Assembly: GCA_049363815.1 (NCBI GenBank)
Contig: JBMQEM010000098.1
Span: 4,449-68,448 of the forward strand
Direction of reading: 5' to 3'
DNA: 64,000 nt
Origin: JADKIH01 sp049363815
Lineage (GTDB): Bacteria; Bacteroidota; Bacteroidia; AKYH767-A; 2013-40CM-41-45
A program made the position numbers and the translations under genes. The notes under the pieces are model-generated. The model was not told the DNA's origin, made no database searches, and saw only the letters and a list, made by a program, of their open reading frames with translations. Positions 36,525 to 45,928 of the stretch are shown here, one piece after another; position 1 is the first letter of the stretch; every line of letters begins with the position of its first letter.

Positions 36525-37385
36525 ATGGAATTTTCAGAATACTACGGTCTATCAGTCAGGGATTTTATTGCCAATGCTTTACGGGAAGATATTGGAGATG
36601 GCGATCATACATCCCTTTCCACAATTCCTGAATCCGAAAAAGGAAAAGCGATTGTAAAGGTAAAAGAGAAAGGTATAATTGCGGGATTGGTTCTGGCAGA
36701 TCAGATCCTGATACAAGTGGATACAGAATTGATTGTTAAGGTACTTGTTGCAGAAGGCAGTGAGGTTAATCCCGGAGACATCGTTATGACTGTTGAAGGA
36801 AAAGTGAGATCGCTCCTGACTGCTGAAAGACTTTTGCTGAATTGTATGCAGCGGATGAGCGGGATTGCAACCCTGACCAATAAATTTGTTGATGCATTAA
36901 AAGGGACCAATACCAAAGTCCTGGACACAAGAAAGACCACGCCGAATTTCCGGTTGTTCGAGAAATGGGCAGTACAACTTGGTGGTGGAATGAATCACAG
37001 GTTTGGACTTTATGATATGATCCTGATCAAAGACAACCATGTAGATGCTGCAGGAGGTATTAAAAATGCTATTGAAAGAGCGAATGAATATCTGCAAAAG
37101 ACAGGGAAGAAACTTAAGATTGAAATTGAGACCAGGAACCTGGAAGAAGTTCAGCAAGTCCTTTCAATTGGAAAAGTTGACAGGATCATGCTTGATAACT
37201 TCTCCCCTTCCCAGTTGAAAGAAGCGATACAGCTGATCAACAAAAAAATTGAAACAGAGGCTTCAGGAGGAATCACTTTGGAAACAATTCGTTCATTTGC
37301 CGAGAGTGGTGTTGACTTTATTTCAGTAGGCGCATTGACGCATTCTCACAAAAGTCTCGATATAAGTATGAAAATAATTAAGTAG
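36525..37385 (+). CDS. nadC: Nicotinate-nucleotide pyrophosphorylase (quinolinate phosphoribosyltransferase)
   Basis: 286 residues from ATG 36525, the normal length. A longer frame from 36453 overlaps the terminator tail and is rejected. Typical motifs: ALREDIGDGDHTSLST at the N-terminus, ERLLLNCMQRMSGIAT, the quinolinate and PRPP site DTRKTTPNFRLFEKWAVQLG, GMNHRFGLYDMILIKDNH, and EASGGITLETIRSFAESGVD. It turns quinolinate and PRPP into nicotinate mononucleotide in de novo NAD synthesis. The stop shares one base with the start of the next gene, so the two are coupled. Confidence 0.96.
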   Translation: MEFSEYYGLSVRDFIANALREDIGDGDHTSLSTIPESEKGKAIVKVKEKGIIAGLVLADQILIQVDTELIVKVLVAEGSEVNPGDIVMTVEGKVRSLLTAERLLLNCMQRMSGIATLTNKFVDALKGTNTKVLDTRKTTPNFRLFEKWAVQLGGGMNHRFGLYDMILIKDNHVDAAGGIKNAIERANEYLQKTGKKLKIEIETRNLEEVQQVLSIGKVDRIMLDNFSPSQLKEAIQLINKKIETEASGGITLETIRSFAESGVDFISVGALTHSHKSLDISMKIIK

Positions 37386-38365
37386 TGGCAGGGAAAAAAT
37401 TACAGCGCGCATCAAAGGAAATTGTCAAATATTTCGGAGACACCCCTGCAGTCAGATCATTCATTGATTACACGAAAAGGGTTGCTTTACCGGGGTTTGA
37501 TCATATGCCTATTTATTATGTAGCTGATTTCTTTTTTACTGGTATAAAGAAAGGCGGCATCGTTACCAGGGCACAGGCGCTTGCATTCAGTTTCTTTCTC
37601 GCTGTCTTTCCTGCTACTATATTCTTGTTTTCACTCATTCCATACATTCCGATCAAGAATTTTCAGAATGAATTACTGAATATTATTGAAGGGGTTTTAC
37701 CATCAGCTGCATTTGCAAGTGCACGAACAACAATTACGGATATCGTAAAGATACAGCATAGCGGTCTTCTTTCCATTGGATTCCTTACTGCACTTTACTT
37801 CACTACTAATGGCTTTATGACAATGATGCGTGGTTTTAATAGTTCATACCATGCCTCAGAAACCCGATCACCATTCAGGCAGCGCATGGTTGCCATTGTG
37901 CTTACGTTTATTCTTTCAACTTTAGTTATCATTTCAACTACACTTATTATTTTTTCATCAACTGCAACGAAATATCTTGTAACACAAAGCATTTTAAAAT
38001 CGAAGACACAGGTTGCTTTGATCATGCTCGGAAAATGGGCTGTGGTACTTGCCTTGTTTTTCATGGCAATTTCTTTTTTATATTACTATGCTCCTTCTGT
38101 AAAAAAGCGCTGGAGATTTATTTCTGCCGGCTCAACATTTGCAGCACTTAGTTCCATTGTAGTATCAACCGGCTTTGCCTACTTTGTTAATAATTTCGGA
38201 AGCTACAACAAGATCTACGGATCGATCGGAACATTGATCGTAATGATGTTATGGATGTACTTCAATTCCCTGATACTGATATTAGGATTTGAATTGAATG
38301 CCAGCATTGATAATGCAAAAAGAAGAGTAACAAAGAAACCGGCAAGCAAACCGGAACGGGTGTGA
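37385..38365 (+). CDS. YihY/BrkB-family inner membrane protein
   Basis: 326 residues, GTG start overlapping the nadC stop by one base. Six membrane helices; family marks include GIVTRAQALAFSFFLAVFPA, FLTALYFTTNGFMTMMRGFN, YYAPSVKKRWRFISAGS and the terminal MLWMYFNSLILILGFELNA. Formerly called ribonuclease BN, the family is no longer considered an RNase and its role is not established (proposed transporter or envelope integrity). Coupled to nadC. Confidence 0.93.
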   Translation: MAGKKLQRASKEIVKYFGDTPAVRSFIDYTKRVALPGFDHMPIYYVADFFFTGIKKGGIVTRAQALAFSFFLAVFPATIFLFSLIPYIPIKNFQNELLNIIEGVLPSAAFASARTTITDIVKIQHSGLLSIGFLTALYFTTNGFMTMMRGFNSSYHASETRSPFRQRMVAIVLTFILSTLVIISTTLIIFSSTATKYLVTQSILKSKTQVALIMLGKWAVVLALFFMAISFLYYYAPSVKKRWRFISAGSTFAALSSIVVSTGFAYFVNNFGSYNKIYGSIGTLIVMMLWMYFNSLILILGFELNASIDNAKRRVTKKPASKPERV

Positions 38366-38442
38366 AGAAAGATCTAATCGGATAATTTATTTTATTTCCT
38401 TAAGAGAAACGTAGTCTTCCACAGAAATCCTGCAGTATCGCA

Positions 38443-38473
38443 TTTCACTTTTCACTTTTCACTTTTCACTTTT
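38443..38473. repeat. Heptamer tandem repeat spanning the flippase stop codon
   Basis: Four copies of TTTTCAC (period 7) run from the intergenic space into the 3' end of the flippase gene. The last residues (VKSEK) and the TGA stop of the protein are encoded by the repeat itself. Confidence 0.85.
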
Positions 38474-39930
38474 ACCCACGGTAGATGTTTATGAAACTCA
38501 GGCACAACCTTCATAAAATAAACCGATCCAAAATATACAGATGAGACAATAGCTGTTCGCACGCCAATGTCGAGATACCGGTTAGAAAAGTGTGGTAATA
38601 TGTAAGCAAGCAAACAGGTAAATCCCACAATGAAGAGTACTTGCAGATTTTGCCTGTTAAATGGTTGTAAACCGAAGAATTTGTAAATCGTAATGAATAC
38701 AAGAACATTATAGATCACTTGAGCAGAAGTTGTAGCCAATGCAGCTCCAATAATTCCAAATACCGGAATGAAGACAAACTGAAAACCAACCAGTAAAACT
38801 GCGAGTAAAATAAGATAGAAAGCGCCGTATCTGAATTTTGCAGAAGTGTTAAGGATAGATCCGTTGATTCCTGTTGCCATATTGATCAGTGCTCCAATAG
38901 AAAAGATGACGACGACAGGTTCTCCTTTCTGGAATCCTTGTGGAAGAAATTCTAAAACTGTATGAATATTAGTAAGAATGTTGATCAATAAAAATCCTCC
39001 GAATAAAAAGAGATAAAGTGAAGACTTATGATAAATTTCCTGGATCTGGGACTTATCGTTTGCATTCCATGCAAAGGAAATTTTCGGGGCAGCTATGCGA
39101 TCCAGAGCATTTATCGGGGCTTCGATCACTGTTGGTATAAATGCTGCAATGGCATATATTCCTACCATATCAAGTGACAAATATTTTGGAAGAATGATCA
39201 CATCCAGATTTTTGATTCCAATAGATGCTACGCTTGCAAACCAAAGTAAAAGACCATACCGGATCAATTCGAACATTTTCTTTTCCCTGAATGAAGGCCA
39301 GTCAATTTTAAAACTGGGTTTATCAAAATAAAAGATATATACCAGCAACAGGATCAACTGCAGTCCAAAAATACCAATGTATGCAGCCATGAATTGATCG
39401 AGAGTGATAATTCTAAGGAAATATATTCCGACAATGACAATCATTGCAACTCTGACACCTATGTCATTCAGGAAAGAAGGTATAGTCGATTTATAGTTGG
39501 CATTGCAATACACTGAAAGAATGGCAATAAAGGCATTGAAAAAAATGAGTGGGAAAACAAAATCAAAATATTCCAGAAGCAAAGGCGATTCGCTTCTGTA
39601 TTGGTTGAGGATAAAATCCTTTAGAGAAAAGAGCAAACCCGCTGAAACGACATATCCGATCAGAGGAAAAATATTCATAAATCCGAAGAACCCATGATTT
39701 TTTTTTGCTTCGTCCTTAAAGAGCGGAAAATATTTTATGGTAGCATTTCCTATTCCAAAAGGAACAAACATAGCAACGATAATAGAGAATGAATAAAGCA
39801 CACGGGTGAGTCCAATCTCTTCTTTTGTCAGACAATAAGGCTGTACCACAAAAAAGCTGACGAAAGCGATCAGTATTCCCAGATACCCAATTATTGTGTT
39901 TTTTATACCTTGTCTGCGGATGACGCCCAT
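38452..39930 (-). CDS. Wzx-like oligosaccharide flippase (MATE/MOP superfamily)
   Basis: 492 residues with 12 to 14 membrane helices of the polysaccharide flippase type. The N-terminus RRQGIKNTIIGYLGILIAFV and the early charged loop LTKEEIGLTRVLYS are typical of the MOP exporter family (Polysacc_synt). Late helices contain IPVFGIIGAALATTSAQVIYN. It would flip undecaprenyl-linked repeat units to the periplasm. Together with the Wzm/Wzt pair, two export routes are encoded in this region. The C-terminal end is within a tandem repeat (see 38443-38473). It is divergent from the Kelch gene. Confidence 0.9.
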   Translation of the reverse strand: MGVIRRQGIKNTIIGYLGILIAFVSFFVVQPYCLTKEEIGLTRVLYSFSIIVAMFVPFGIGNATIKYFPLFKDEAKKNHGFFGFMNIFPLIGYVVSAGLLFSLKDFILNQYRSESPLLLEYFDFVFPLIFFNAFIAILSVYCNANYKSTIPSFLNDIGVRVAMIVIVGIYFLRIITLDQFMAAYIGIFGLQLILLLVYIFYFDKPSFKIDWPSFREKKMFELIRYGLLLWFASVASIGIKNLDVIILPKYLSLDMVGIYAIAAFIPTVIEAPINALDRIAAPKISFAWNANDKSQIQEIYHKSSLYLFLFGGFLLINILTNIHTVLEFLPQGFQKGEPVVVIFSIGALINMATGINGSILNTSAKFRYGAFYLILLAVLLVGFQFVFIPVFGIIGAALATTSAQVIYNVLVFITIYKFFGLQPFNRQNLQVLFIVGFTCLLAYILPHFSNRYLDIGVRTAIVSSVYFGSVYFMKVVPEFHKHLPWVKVKSEK

Positions 39931-40007
39931 AAAAAGAACCTAAATTTAGTGCAATTTGCTTTTTTTTATTCAGTTAATTTTATACTTTTCAAAAAAAAAC
40001 GAACAAT

Positions 40008-41189
40008 ATGAAACGTTATTTTATACTTTGGATTTGTCTTTTACAGACTTTCAATTTAGCTGCTCAATATTCATGGACAGTGAAAAATGATTTTCCATCC
40101 AACAGATACTCAACATCATTCTTCAAAATTGGCAACAAAGGATATGTTGGTTTAGGCAATAATGGATCAGGCCACAATGATTGGTGGGAGTATGATCAGG
40201 TCAATGATACATGGATACAAAAAGCAGATTATCCAGTCTCAAATATATGGGCAGCTGCATGTTTCAGCATAAATGATAAAGGGTATGTTATTAGTGGAAC
40301 AACAGGGTCATATATTACAGATTTCTATGAATATGACCCTATAATGGATACTTGGACACAATTGTCCAATTTTCCAGGTATTGGAAGACAAGATGCAGGA
40401 TTTTTCGAATTGAATGGTCAGGGATATATAGTATGCGGCTATGGTGGAGGATATTTCAATGACCTATGGCAATACGATCAGAACTCAAATTCATGGTCAC
40501 AAAAAACATCATTTCCTGGCGTAGCACGAACAGGAATTTCGACTTTTGTACTAGGGAATTTTGCCTATGTAGGACTAGGTTTCAGAAATGGTCAAACGTA
40601 TAATGATTTTTATAGCTATAATGGTGCAAATGACGTATGGGTTCAAGTCGCTGATTTTCCTGGTTCATCAAGAAACTCTGCTATTTCATTTTCATATGAC
40701 GGTTTAGGGTTTTGCGGTTTGGGGTATGATAACAATTCTATTTACTATTCAGACTTCTATATATATAATCCGAACAATAATATATGGACCCAAATAAGTA
40801 ATTACCCGGGACCTCCTACATCCTATGGCTTCTCATTTCCACTAGGAGAAAGTGCAATTGTTGGTACCGGACGTGGAATTGGAAATACTTTCAGGAATGA
40901 AGTGTATCAAATTATCAGGAATTCAAGTGATGTAAATCAACCATACCATGTTTCTGATTTAGGAGTTCTATTTTATGATAAAACAGGGGCTAACCTTTTA
41001 CTAAATAAGAATAATAATAATTATCAACTGAAAATATATAGTTTAACCGGAAAGATTCTTTACTCACAAGAGATTCCTTCAATGTTCAAAGTAAACTTAA
41101 ATGATATCGAATCTTTTAGCTCCGGTGTTTATATTTACCAAATTATAGCAGAGGATAAAGTTCAGACCAGCAAATTTGTAAAATACTAA
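40008..41189 (+). CDS. Secreted Kelch-repeat protein with T9SS domain
   Basis: 393 residues. Signal peptide 1-19 (ending NLAAQ). About six Kelch-type blades follow, each with the turn of the form YDQVNDTWIQKADYP or YNPNNNIWTQISNYP and a GKGYVGLG-like strand. The C-terminal 75 residues are a T9SS type A domain (LKIYSLTGKILYSQEI ... SSGVYIYQIIAEDKV). The protein would form a surface-bound propeller. A close paralogue is encoded at 49572-50795. It is two bases from the following polysaccharide deacetylase gene. Confidence 0.88.
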   Translation: MKRYFILWICLLQTFNLAAQYSWTVKNDFPSNRYSTSFFKIGNKGYVGLGNNGSGHNDWWEYDQVNDTWIQKADYPVSNIWAAACFSINDKGYVISGTTGSYITDFYEYDPIMDTWTQLSNFPGIGRQDAGFFELNGQGYIVCGYGGGYFNDLWQYDQNSNSWSQKTSFPGVARTGISTFVLGNFAYVGLGFRNGQTYNDFYSYNGANDVWVQVADFPGSSRNSAISFSYDGLGFCGLGYDNNSIYYSDFYIYNPNNNIWTQISNYPGPPTSYGFSFPLGESAIVGTGRGIGNTFRNEVYQIIRNSSDVNQPYHVSDLGVLFYDKTGANLLLNKNNNNYQLKIYSLTGKILYSQEIPSMFKVNLNDIESFSSGVYIYQIIAEDKVQTSKFVKY

Positions 41190-41191
41190 GA

Positions 41192-42208
41192 ATGGCTTTT
41201 ATTAAAGAACTTAATCGAAAAATTCTACTTCCAGTAATCAGAATTACAAATCTTGACAAACAGATTTCTAAACTATCACGCAATAAAAATTTGATATTAA
41301 ATTACCATGGTGTAGTGAAAGATTACGATGCTACTTTATCAAAAAATCATATGGCCATAGATCAATTTGAAGAGCAGATGATCTATTTTAAAAAGAATTT
41401 TGAGATTTTGAGTATTGAAAACATTGTCAAGCGAAACCAAAATGCAAATGAGGCCTCCAAACATATGAGTCTGGCAATTACTTTTGACGATGGCTACCTT
41501 AATAATTATGAAAATGCATTTCCAATATTAAATTCATTGAAAATACCAGCAACGATTTATGTTACTGGACAGTCGATAACAAAACCTTCTGCCCCTTTAT
41601 GGTATGACATGCTCGATATATTAAACTCTCAAATTACGTGGACAAAATTAAAACCTGAGGTTAGACCTCTTTTTGATGATCTTCAAAACTCAAATGTATT
41701 TAACGATTACAGTTCATTTAAAAACTATATTAAAACAACCCGTCCTTCGGTCAAGAATAAACTTTTAACATTACTGGAAATTAATCCTTTTATAAAAAGT
41801 TCTTTTCAAAACTGTAATAAAGAATATTGGCAATTGATGGGTAATCAAGAATTAAAATTTATTTCAAAGGACAATTTGATAGAAATAGGAAGTCATGGGC
41901 TGACACATTCAAATTTAGATATGTTAAATGAACAAGATTTAAAAGCTGAGCTATTAAAATCAAAAAAATTACTTGAAGAAGCAATAGGAAAAGAGATCAC
42001 AAGTATTGCCTTCCCTGATGGTGCATATAATGAAAAAGTAAAAGAAGAATGCAGACATATTTACCGAAGCATGCTTGCAGTAAATTTGAAAAATCAAAAC
42101 GAAAGATCTCAAATTGACATCTTTCCTAGACTAAGCATCAGTAATACAACAACATCTCAATCAGTAATTGTAAAGACAAACCTATCTTTCTCGCGAACAG
42201 GGTTTTAA
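41192..42208 (+). CDS. Polysaccharide deacetylase (NodB domain)
   Basis: 338 residues. The NodB core starts at about residue 85 with LAITFDDGYLNNYENAF (catalytic Asp-Asp), continues with IPATIYVTG, and has the metal-binding His pair in IGSHGLTHSNLDML. SIAFPDGAYNEKV is motif 4. An insertion of ~80 residues between motifs 1 and 2 is longer than the minimal domain. It lacks a signal peptide and so probably acts on cytosolic or membrane-linked glycan intermediates. It ends in a 4-nt convergent overlap with the GNAT gene. It is AT-rich compared with the rest of the window. Confidence 0.87.
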   Translation: MAFIKELNRKILLPVIRITNLDKQISKLSRNKNLILNYHGVVKDYDATLSKNHMAIDQFEEQMIYFKKNFEILSIENIVKRNQNANEASKHMSLAITFDDGYLNNYENAFPILNSLKIPATIYVTGQSITKPSAPLWYDMLDILNSQITWTKLKPEVRPLFDDLQNSNVFNDYSSFKNYIKTTRPSVKNKLLTLLEINPFIKSSFQNCNKEYWQLMGNQELKFISKDNLIEIGSHGLTHSNLDMLNEQDLKAELLKSKKLLEEAIGKEITSIAFPDGAYNEKVKEECRHIYRSMLAVNLKNQNERSQIDIFPRLSISNTTTSQSVIVKTNLSFSRTGF

Positions 42209-43167
42209 AAGGTATCAATATCCGCAAATACAAATTTGAAACTTTCAGGATCAAATTTGTTATCCAAGTTCAGGTAACCCATATAATAAGCATCGGTATT
42301 TTTCAAAAAAACAGATAATTTTTTATCTAAAAACACACCTGGAGAAGCTTGAAAAATAATAATATCAATACCAGCCCAAAAGCACATTCTCTTTAGTTTT
42401 TTAATAAGAATTGAATAGTCAATATTTTCATTTCTTTCAATATCACCCAAAAATAAAAATCCATCTGTTTTAATTAATATAGAACATTTTTCAATTTCTC
42501 TTAAGATAGCGCCTCCTTTGATTTTGTAATCAAGGAAATCGCAATTTCTTTCTAACCCTCCTACACCTTTTTCAAGGACTGATGACTGAAACAACTTTCC
42601 TCGCCTTGAGAATAGATTAAAAATAAAGCTCTTGTATATATTATAAAATGGCTTTAGAATTGCAATCTTTTTAACTGCTTTACAAATGGGAAGAGTTAAT
42701 ACTTTAATCCTATAATCATGTAATTTATAAGGGCAGTTCCAAGCAAGCTTCTTTACAAAACCAGGATATGAATTATTATTCGGGAACCCGAAAATAAAAC
42801 TTATTGAATTCTCAGTAGCTAATTGATAAGTCATTTTAGCTAATTGAATAAACAATCCTTTTCCAGTATGATTTTTATGTGTCATTGTATCACCGGACTG
42901 AGCAGCGAGTAGTTTTTTCCCATCAATTATCAAAGGTTGGGAATACACTCCATAAAAAGCTGCAGGCTCACCTTGATTTGAATAGGCGATATAGCCTAAA
43001 TTTGAAGGGCCGAATTTCTCTGTTCGGTTTTTATCGATGTAGTAGTTCACTCCCGGATCAAAACCAAATGCACTCTTCGAAATGTATATTAAATCCGGAT
43101 ACAATTCAGGTGACAATCTTTTGAATAAATAAGTGTTCTCGGGTTTTACATCCATTTGTTTAACCAT
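42205..43167 (-). CDS. GNAT/FemAB-like N-acyltransferase
   Basis: 320 residues. A GNAT-like core is visible in the N-terminal half, with SGDTMTHKNHTGKGLFIQLAK as the acyl-CoA-binding region and FIFGFPNNNSYPGFVKKLAW as a motif of sugar- or peptide-modifying GNATs in EPS loci. Similar proteins beside asparagine-synthase genes act in polysaccharide or amino-sugar decoration, but the acceptor is not known. The preferred start may be the second Met (43155), leaving a 10-nt overlap with asnB instead of 22. Base composition is strongly AT-rich. Confidence 0.62.
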   Translation of the reverse strand: MVKQMDVKPENTYLFKRLSPELYPDLIYISKSAFGFDPGVNYYIDKNRTEKFGPSNLGYIAYSNQGEPAAFYGVYSQPLIIDGKKLLAAQSGDTMTHKNHTGKGLFIQLAKMTYQLATENSISFIFGFPNNNSYPGFVKKLAWNCPYKLHDYRIKVLTLPICKAVKKIAILKPFYNIYKSFIFNLFSRRGKLFQSSVLEKGVGGLERNCDFLDYKIKGGAILREIEKCSILIKTDGFLFLGDIERNENIDYSILIKKLKRMCFWAGIDIIIFQASPGVFLDKKLSVFLKNTDAYYMGYLNLDNKFDPESFKFVFADIDTF

Positions 43168-45023
43168 TGTTGCAAAATGAATATTGTATAAAATCTTTGA
43201 AACCCGACAAATCTACCTGCCTGATAGTCCTTAATCATTTGCGCCACTAATCGTTCACTCAAAATTCCTTTTTCTTTTATTTTCTCCGGAGCTAAAACAT
43301 CCATCACAAGATCTTTCAATTCAAGATTAAACCACTTTTCAAGAGGTACACCAAAACCCATTTTGGGTCTCTCCATTAATTCCTTAGGAATGTAACGATG
43401 AACTATTTCCTTTAATAATATCTTTTGATTACCATCTTTCATTTTATATTCAGAAGGTAATTGACTAACAAACTCTATTACCCGATGATCGAGAAATGGT
43501 TCACGTCCTTCAAGACTGTTGTACATTCCGGCTCTGTCAACTTTCTGCATAATATCATCCACTAAATAGTTGGAGTATTCAAATGCCAGTATTTCGCTCA
43601 ATAAATCACGTGAGCTTTGTGATACCTCCGATCTATTTGGTTTGCTTAAACCAACAAAATGGTTTGTCAATTTGACAATTTCAGCATCAGTAAATGTCTG
43701 ATTAATGGAAATAAAATTATCAATTCCTGAAGTTGAACTTAATATTTGTTTCAATTTCCCTCTTCTATCTGGTGTTGATAAATCTCCAATAGATGATGGC
43801 ACAAAGTTAGAAACAAGTTTACCTATTCTATTATTCAAAAACCGAAATTTGTTGATGATATTAAAACTCTTAAGATGGCGTGGATAGCCAGCAAAGATCT
43901 CATCGCCCCCATCAGCTGAAAGAGCAACAGTAACATGCTTCCTTGCAATTTTGCAAACCAGAGTTGTCGGAATACCTGATGGATCAGCAAAAGGTTCATC
44001 ATATATCATCGGTAATTCTGGGACAAGATCAAGCGCTTCCTTTTCCGTACAATAATATTCATGATGATCTGTACCAATATAACTTGCAACCTTTTTGGAA
44101 AATTCCGCCTCATTGTATTCCTTCTCATGAAATCCAATCGTATAAGTCTTTATACTATTTCTATTCTGAGATTGTAAAATGGCTGCAACGCATGAACTAT
44201 CATAGCCTCCACTAAGAAATACTCCAACAGGGACATCAGCGATCATCCTGTATTGAAATGCAGATTTCAGCAATATTTCTGTTTCATTCACTGCCTCATC
44301 AAATGACAAATTAAGTTTTGGCTTTGCAAATGAATCATATACATTCCAGTATTCCGTTAAACTATAATCTTTATCTTTCAGGCTTAAAACTAAATACTCG
44401 CCCGCTCTCAATTTTTTTGTATGCTTAAAAATGGTCAATGGTGAAGAAACATATCCATTTTTTAAGTAGGAGGTTAATCCATCTTTGCAAATTTCCTTTT
44501 CAAATTTTGGATGCCTATGGAATGATTTTAATTCTGACGAAAATAAGAAAAGATCATTTTTAAAATAATAGAAAACCGGTTTCACTCCAACCCTGTCTCT
44601 GAAAAGTATCAATTCATTCCGGACTTTATCATAAATTGAAATTGCAAACATGCCAATGAATTTATTCACACATTCTTTACCCCATTTTATATATGATTTC
44701 AGGATGACCTCAGTGTCGCTATTTGAGAAAAAAATGAATCCATGAGATTTTAATTCAGCACGAATCTCCTGAAAGTTGTAAACTTCGCCATTGAAAACAA
44801 TCCAATAATTTTTTGATTCATCAGACATTGGCTGATGACCGGCAATTGAAAGATCAATGATTGATAGTCGCCGAAATCCTAATCCTAATGAAAATGGATC
44901 AAACGAAAAATACTCATTCCCAAAATCATCCGGACCTCTATGTATCAGGTCATCAGACATTTGGGATAAAATATCTTTGTTTGATTGATTATTGAAATCA
45001 ACAAATCCAGTAATACCACACAT
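43146..45023 (-). CDS. asnB: Asparagine synthase-type amidotransferase
   Basis: 625 residues: an N-terminal class II glutaminase domain with the nucleophile Cys2 (MCGITGF) and GHQPMSDES, then an ATP-PP loop SGGYDSSCVAAIL in the synthetase domain. This is the AsnB fold. In polysaccharide loci, AsnB homologues often amidate uronic acids or make a modified sugar rather than asparagine, and the neighbours (GNAT, glycosyltransferases) fit that here. The promoter (TAAATTTG, 45028-45035) lies only a few bases before the ATG, so the mRNA would be nearly leaderless. It shares the low GC of the neighbours. Confidence 0.92.
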   Translation of the reverse strand: MCGITGFVDFNNQSNKDILSQMSDDLIHRGPDDFGNEYFSFDPFSLGLGFRRLSIIDLSIAGHQPMSDESKNYWIVFNGEVYNFQEIRAELKSHGFIFFSNSDTEVILKSYIKWGKECVNKFIGMFAISIYDKVRNELILFRDRVGVKPVFYYFKNDLFLFSSELKSFHRHPKFEKEICKDGLTSYLKNGYVSSPLTIFKHTKKLRAGEYLVLSLKDKDYSLTEYWNVYDSFAKPKLNLSFDEAVNETEILLKSAFQYRMIADVPVGVFLSGGYDSSCVAAILQSQNRNSIKTYTIGFHEKEYNEAEFSKKVASYIGTDHHEYYCTEKEALDLVPELPMIYDEPFADPSGIPTTLVCKIARKHVTVALSADGGDEIFAGYPRHLKSFNIINKFRFLNNRIGKLVSNFVPSSIGDLSTPDRRGKLKQILSSTSGIDNFISINQTFTDAEIVKLTNHFVGLSKPNRSEVSQSSRDLLSEILAFEYSNYLVDDIMQKVDRAGMYNSLEGREPFLDHRVIEFVSQLPSEYKMKDGNQKILLKEIVHRYIPKELMERPKMGFGVPLEKWFNLELKDLVMDVLAPEKIKEKGILSERLVAQMIKDYQAGRFVGFQRFYTIFILQQWLNKWM

Positions 45024-45027
45024 GGTT

Positions 45028-45056
45028 CAAATTTAGTCAAATAATCATTCAGCCAA
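45028..45056 (-). promoter_or_regulatory. Promoter of asnB, nearly leaderless
   Basis: On the minus strand TTG (45054-45056) and perfect TAAATTTG (45028-45035) are 18 nt apart, and the ATG of asnB begins 4 nt after the box. The transcription start would fall at or next to the start codon. Confidence 0.62.
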
Positions 45057-45093
45057 TCGAGTATATTAAAATTTAAATACATATTTTCACGGC

Positions 45094-45921
45094 ATGAGTG
45101 ATAAAGTTGAGAGTTCAAATATTGATAAAGCAGGCGAAAATTATTGGTCAGAAGTATGGGAAAGAACTTCTCTGCCTGAGCCAATTAACATAAGTTCGCA
45201 TTCATTAAATTCTTACCCTTATAGGGTGCTAGATAAAATGTTCAGAAAAATATTTAAGGACATTGACACCAAAGGAAAAAAGTTGTTAGAAATTGGTTGT
45301 GGTAATTCTGTTCTTTTACCCTATCTGGCAAGAGAATTTGGCTTCGAAATATACGGTCTTGACTATTCAGAAAAAGGATGCGCTCAAAGCAGATTAATTC
45401 TTGAAAGGGACAATATACCTGGAGTTATAATTTGCGAAGACGCCTTTAATCCAAACCAAGATTTATTGAATAAATTTGACATCGTCTGTTCTTTTGGTGT
45501 TGTTGAACATTTTTTGGATACAGCAGGCACTCTCAGGAGCTTCTCAAGTTTTTTAAAACCTGGAGGTATCTTAGTGACATCGATCCCTAATATGAAAGGA
45601 GCAACAGGTATTTTACATAAATATTTAAATAAACAAGTATATGATATTCATGTTCCTCTTAGTAAAGAAGACTTGAATAATGCTTTGATAAATGCTGGAT
45701 TAAAACCGAAGGTTTCCGAGTATTTTCTTGCAATAAGTTTTGCAATAACTCTTGAGGGGATTGATGGGAAAACTATTCCCTATTTCACTTTCAAAAAAAT
45801 ATTTGTCAAATTTCTAAGATATTTTTCCAAGTTGATCTGGTTTTTTGAAAATATATTTGGAACTCTTTCGCCTGGTTCTTTTTTATCAGGAGGTGTAATC
45901 TCATCAGCCAAAAAGGATTGA
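45094..45921 (+). CDS. Class I SAM methyltransferase
   Basis: 275 residues. SAM loop KKLLEIGCGNSVLLPYLA, acidic end of strand 2 (IYGLDYSEKG), and DIVCSFGVVEHFLDT are typical of small-molecule methyltransferases (Methyltransf_11/23). Divergent from asnB and followed five bases later by a GT4 gene, so it probably modifies the same glycan. AT-rich. Confidence 0.86.
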   Translation: MSDKVESSNIDKAGENYWSEVWERTSLPEPINISSHSLNSYPYRVLDKMFRKIFKDIDTKGKKLLEIGCGNSVLLPYLAREFGFEIYGLDYSEKGCAQSRLILERDNIPGVIICEDAFNPNQDLLNKFDIVCSFGVVEHFLDTAGTLRSFSSFLKPGGILVTSIPNMKGATGILHKYLNKQVYDIHVPLSKEDLNNALINAGLKPKVSEYFLAISFAITLEGIDGKTIPYFTFKKIFVKFLRYFSKLIWFFENIFGTLSPGSFLSGGVISSAKKD

Positions 45922-45928
45922 TCAATTG

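Noticed and set aside
37385..38365. Ribonuclease BN label for the YihY-family protein
   Set aside because: The family is a polytopic membrane protein; the RNase activity belongs to a different gene (RNase Z) in E. coli.
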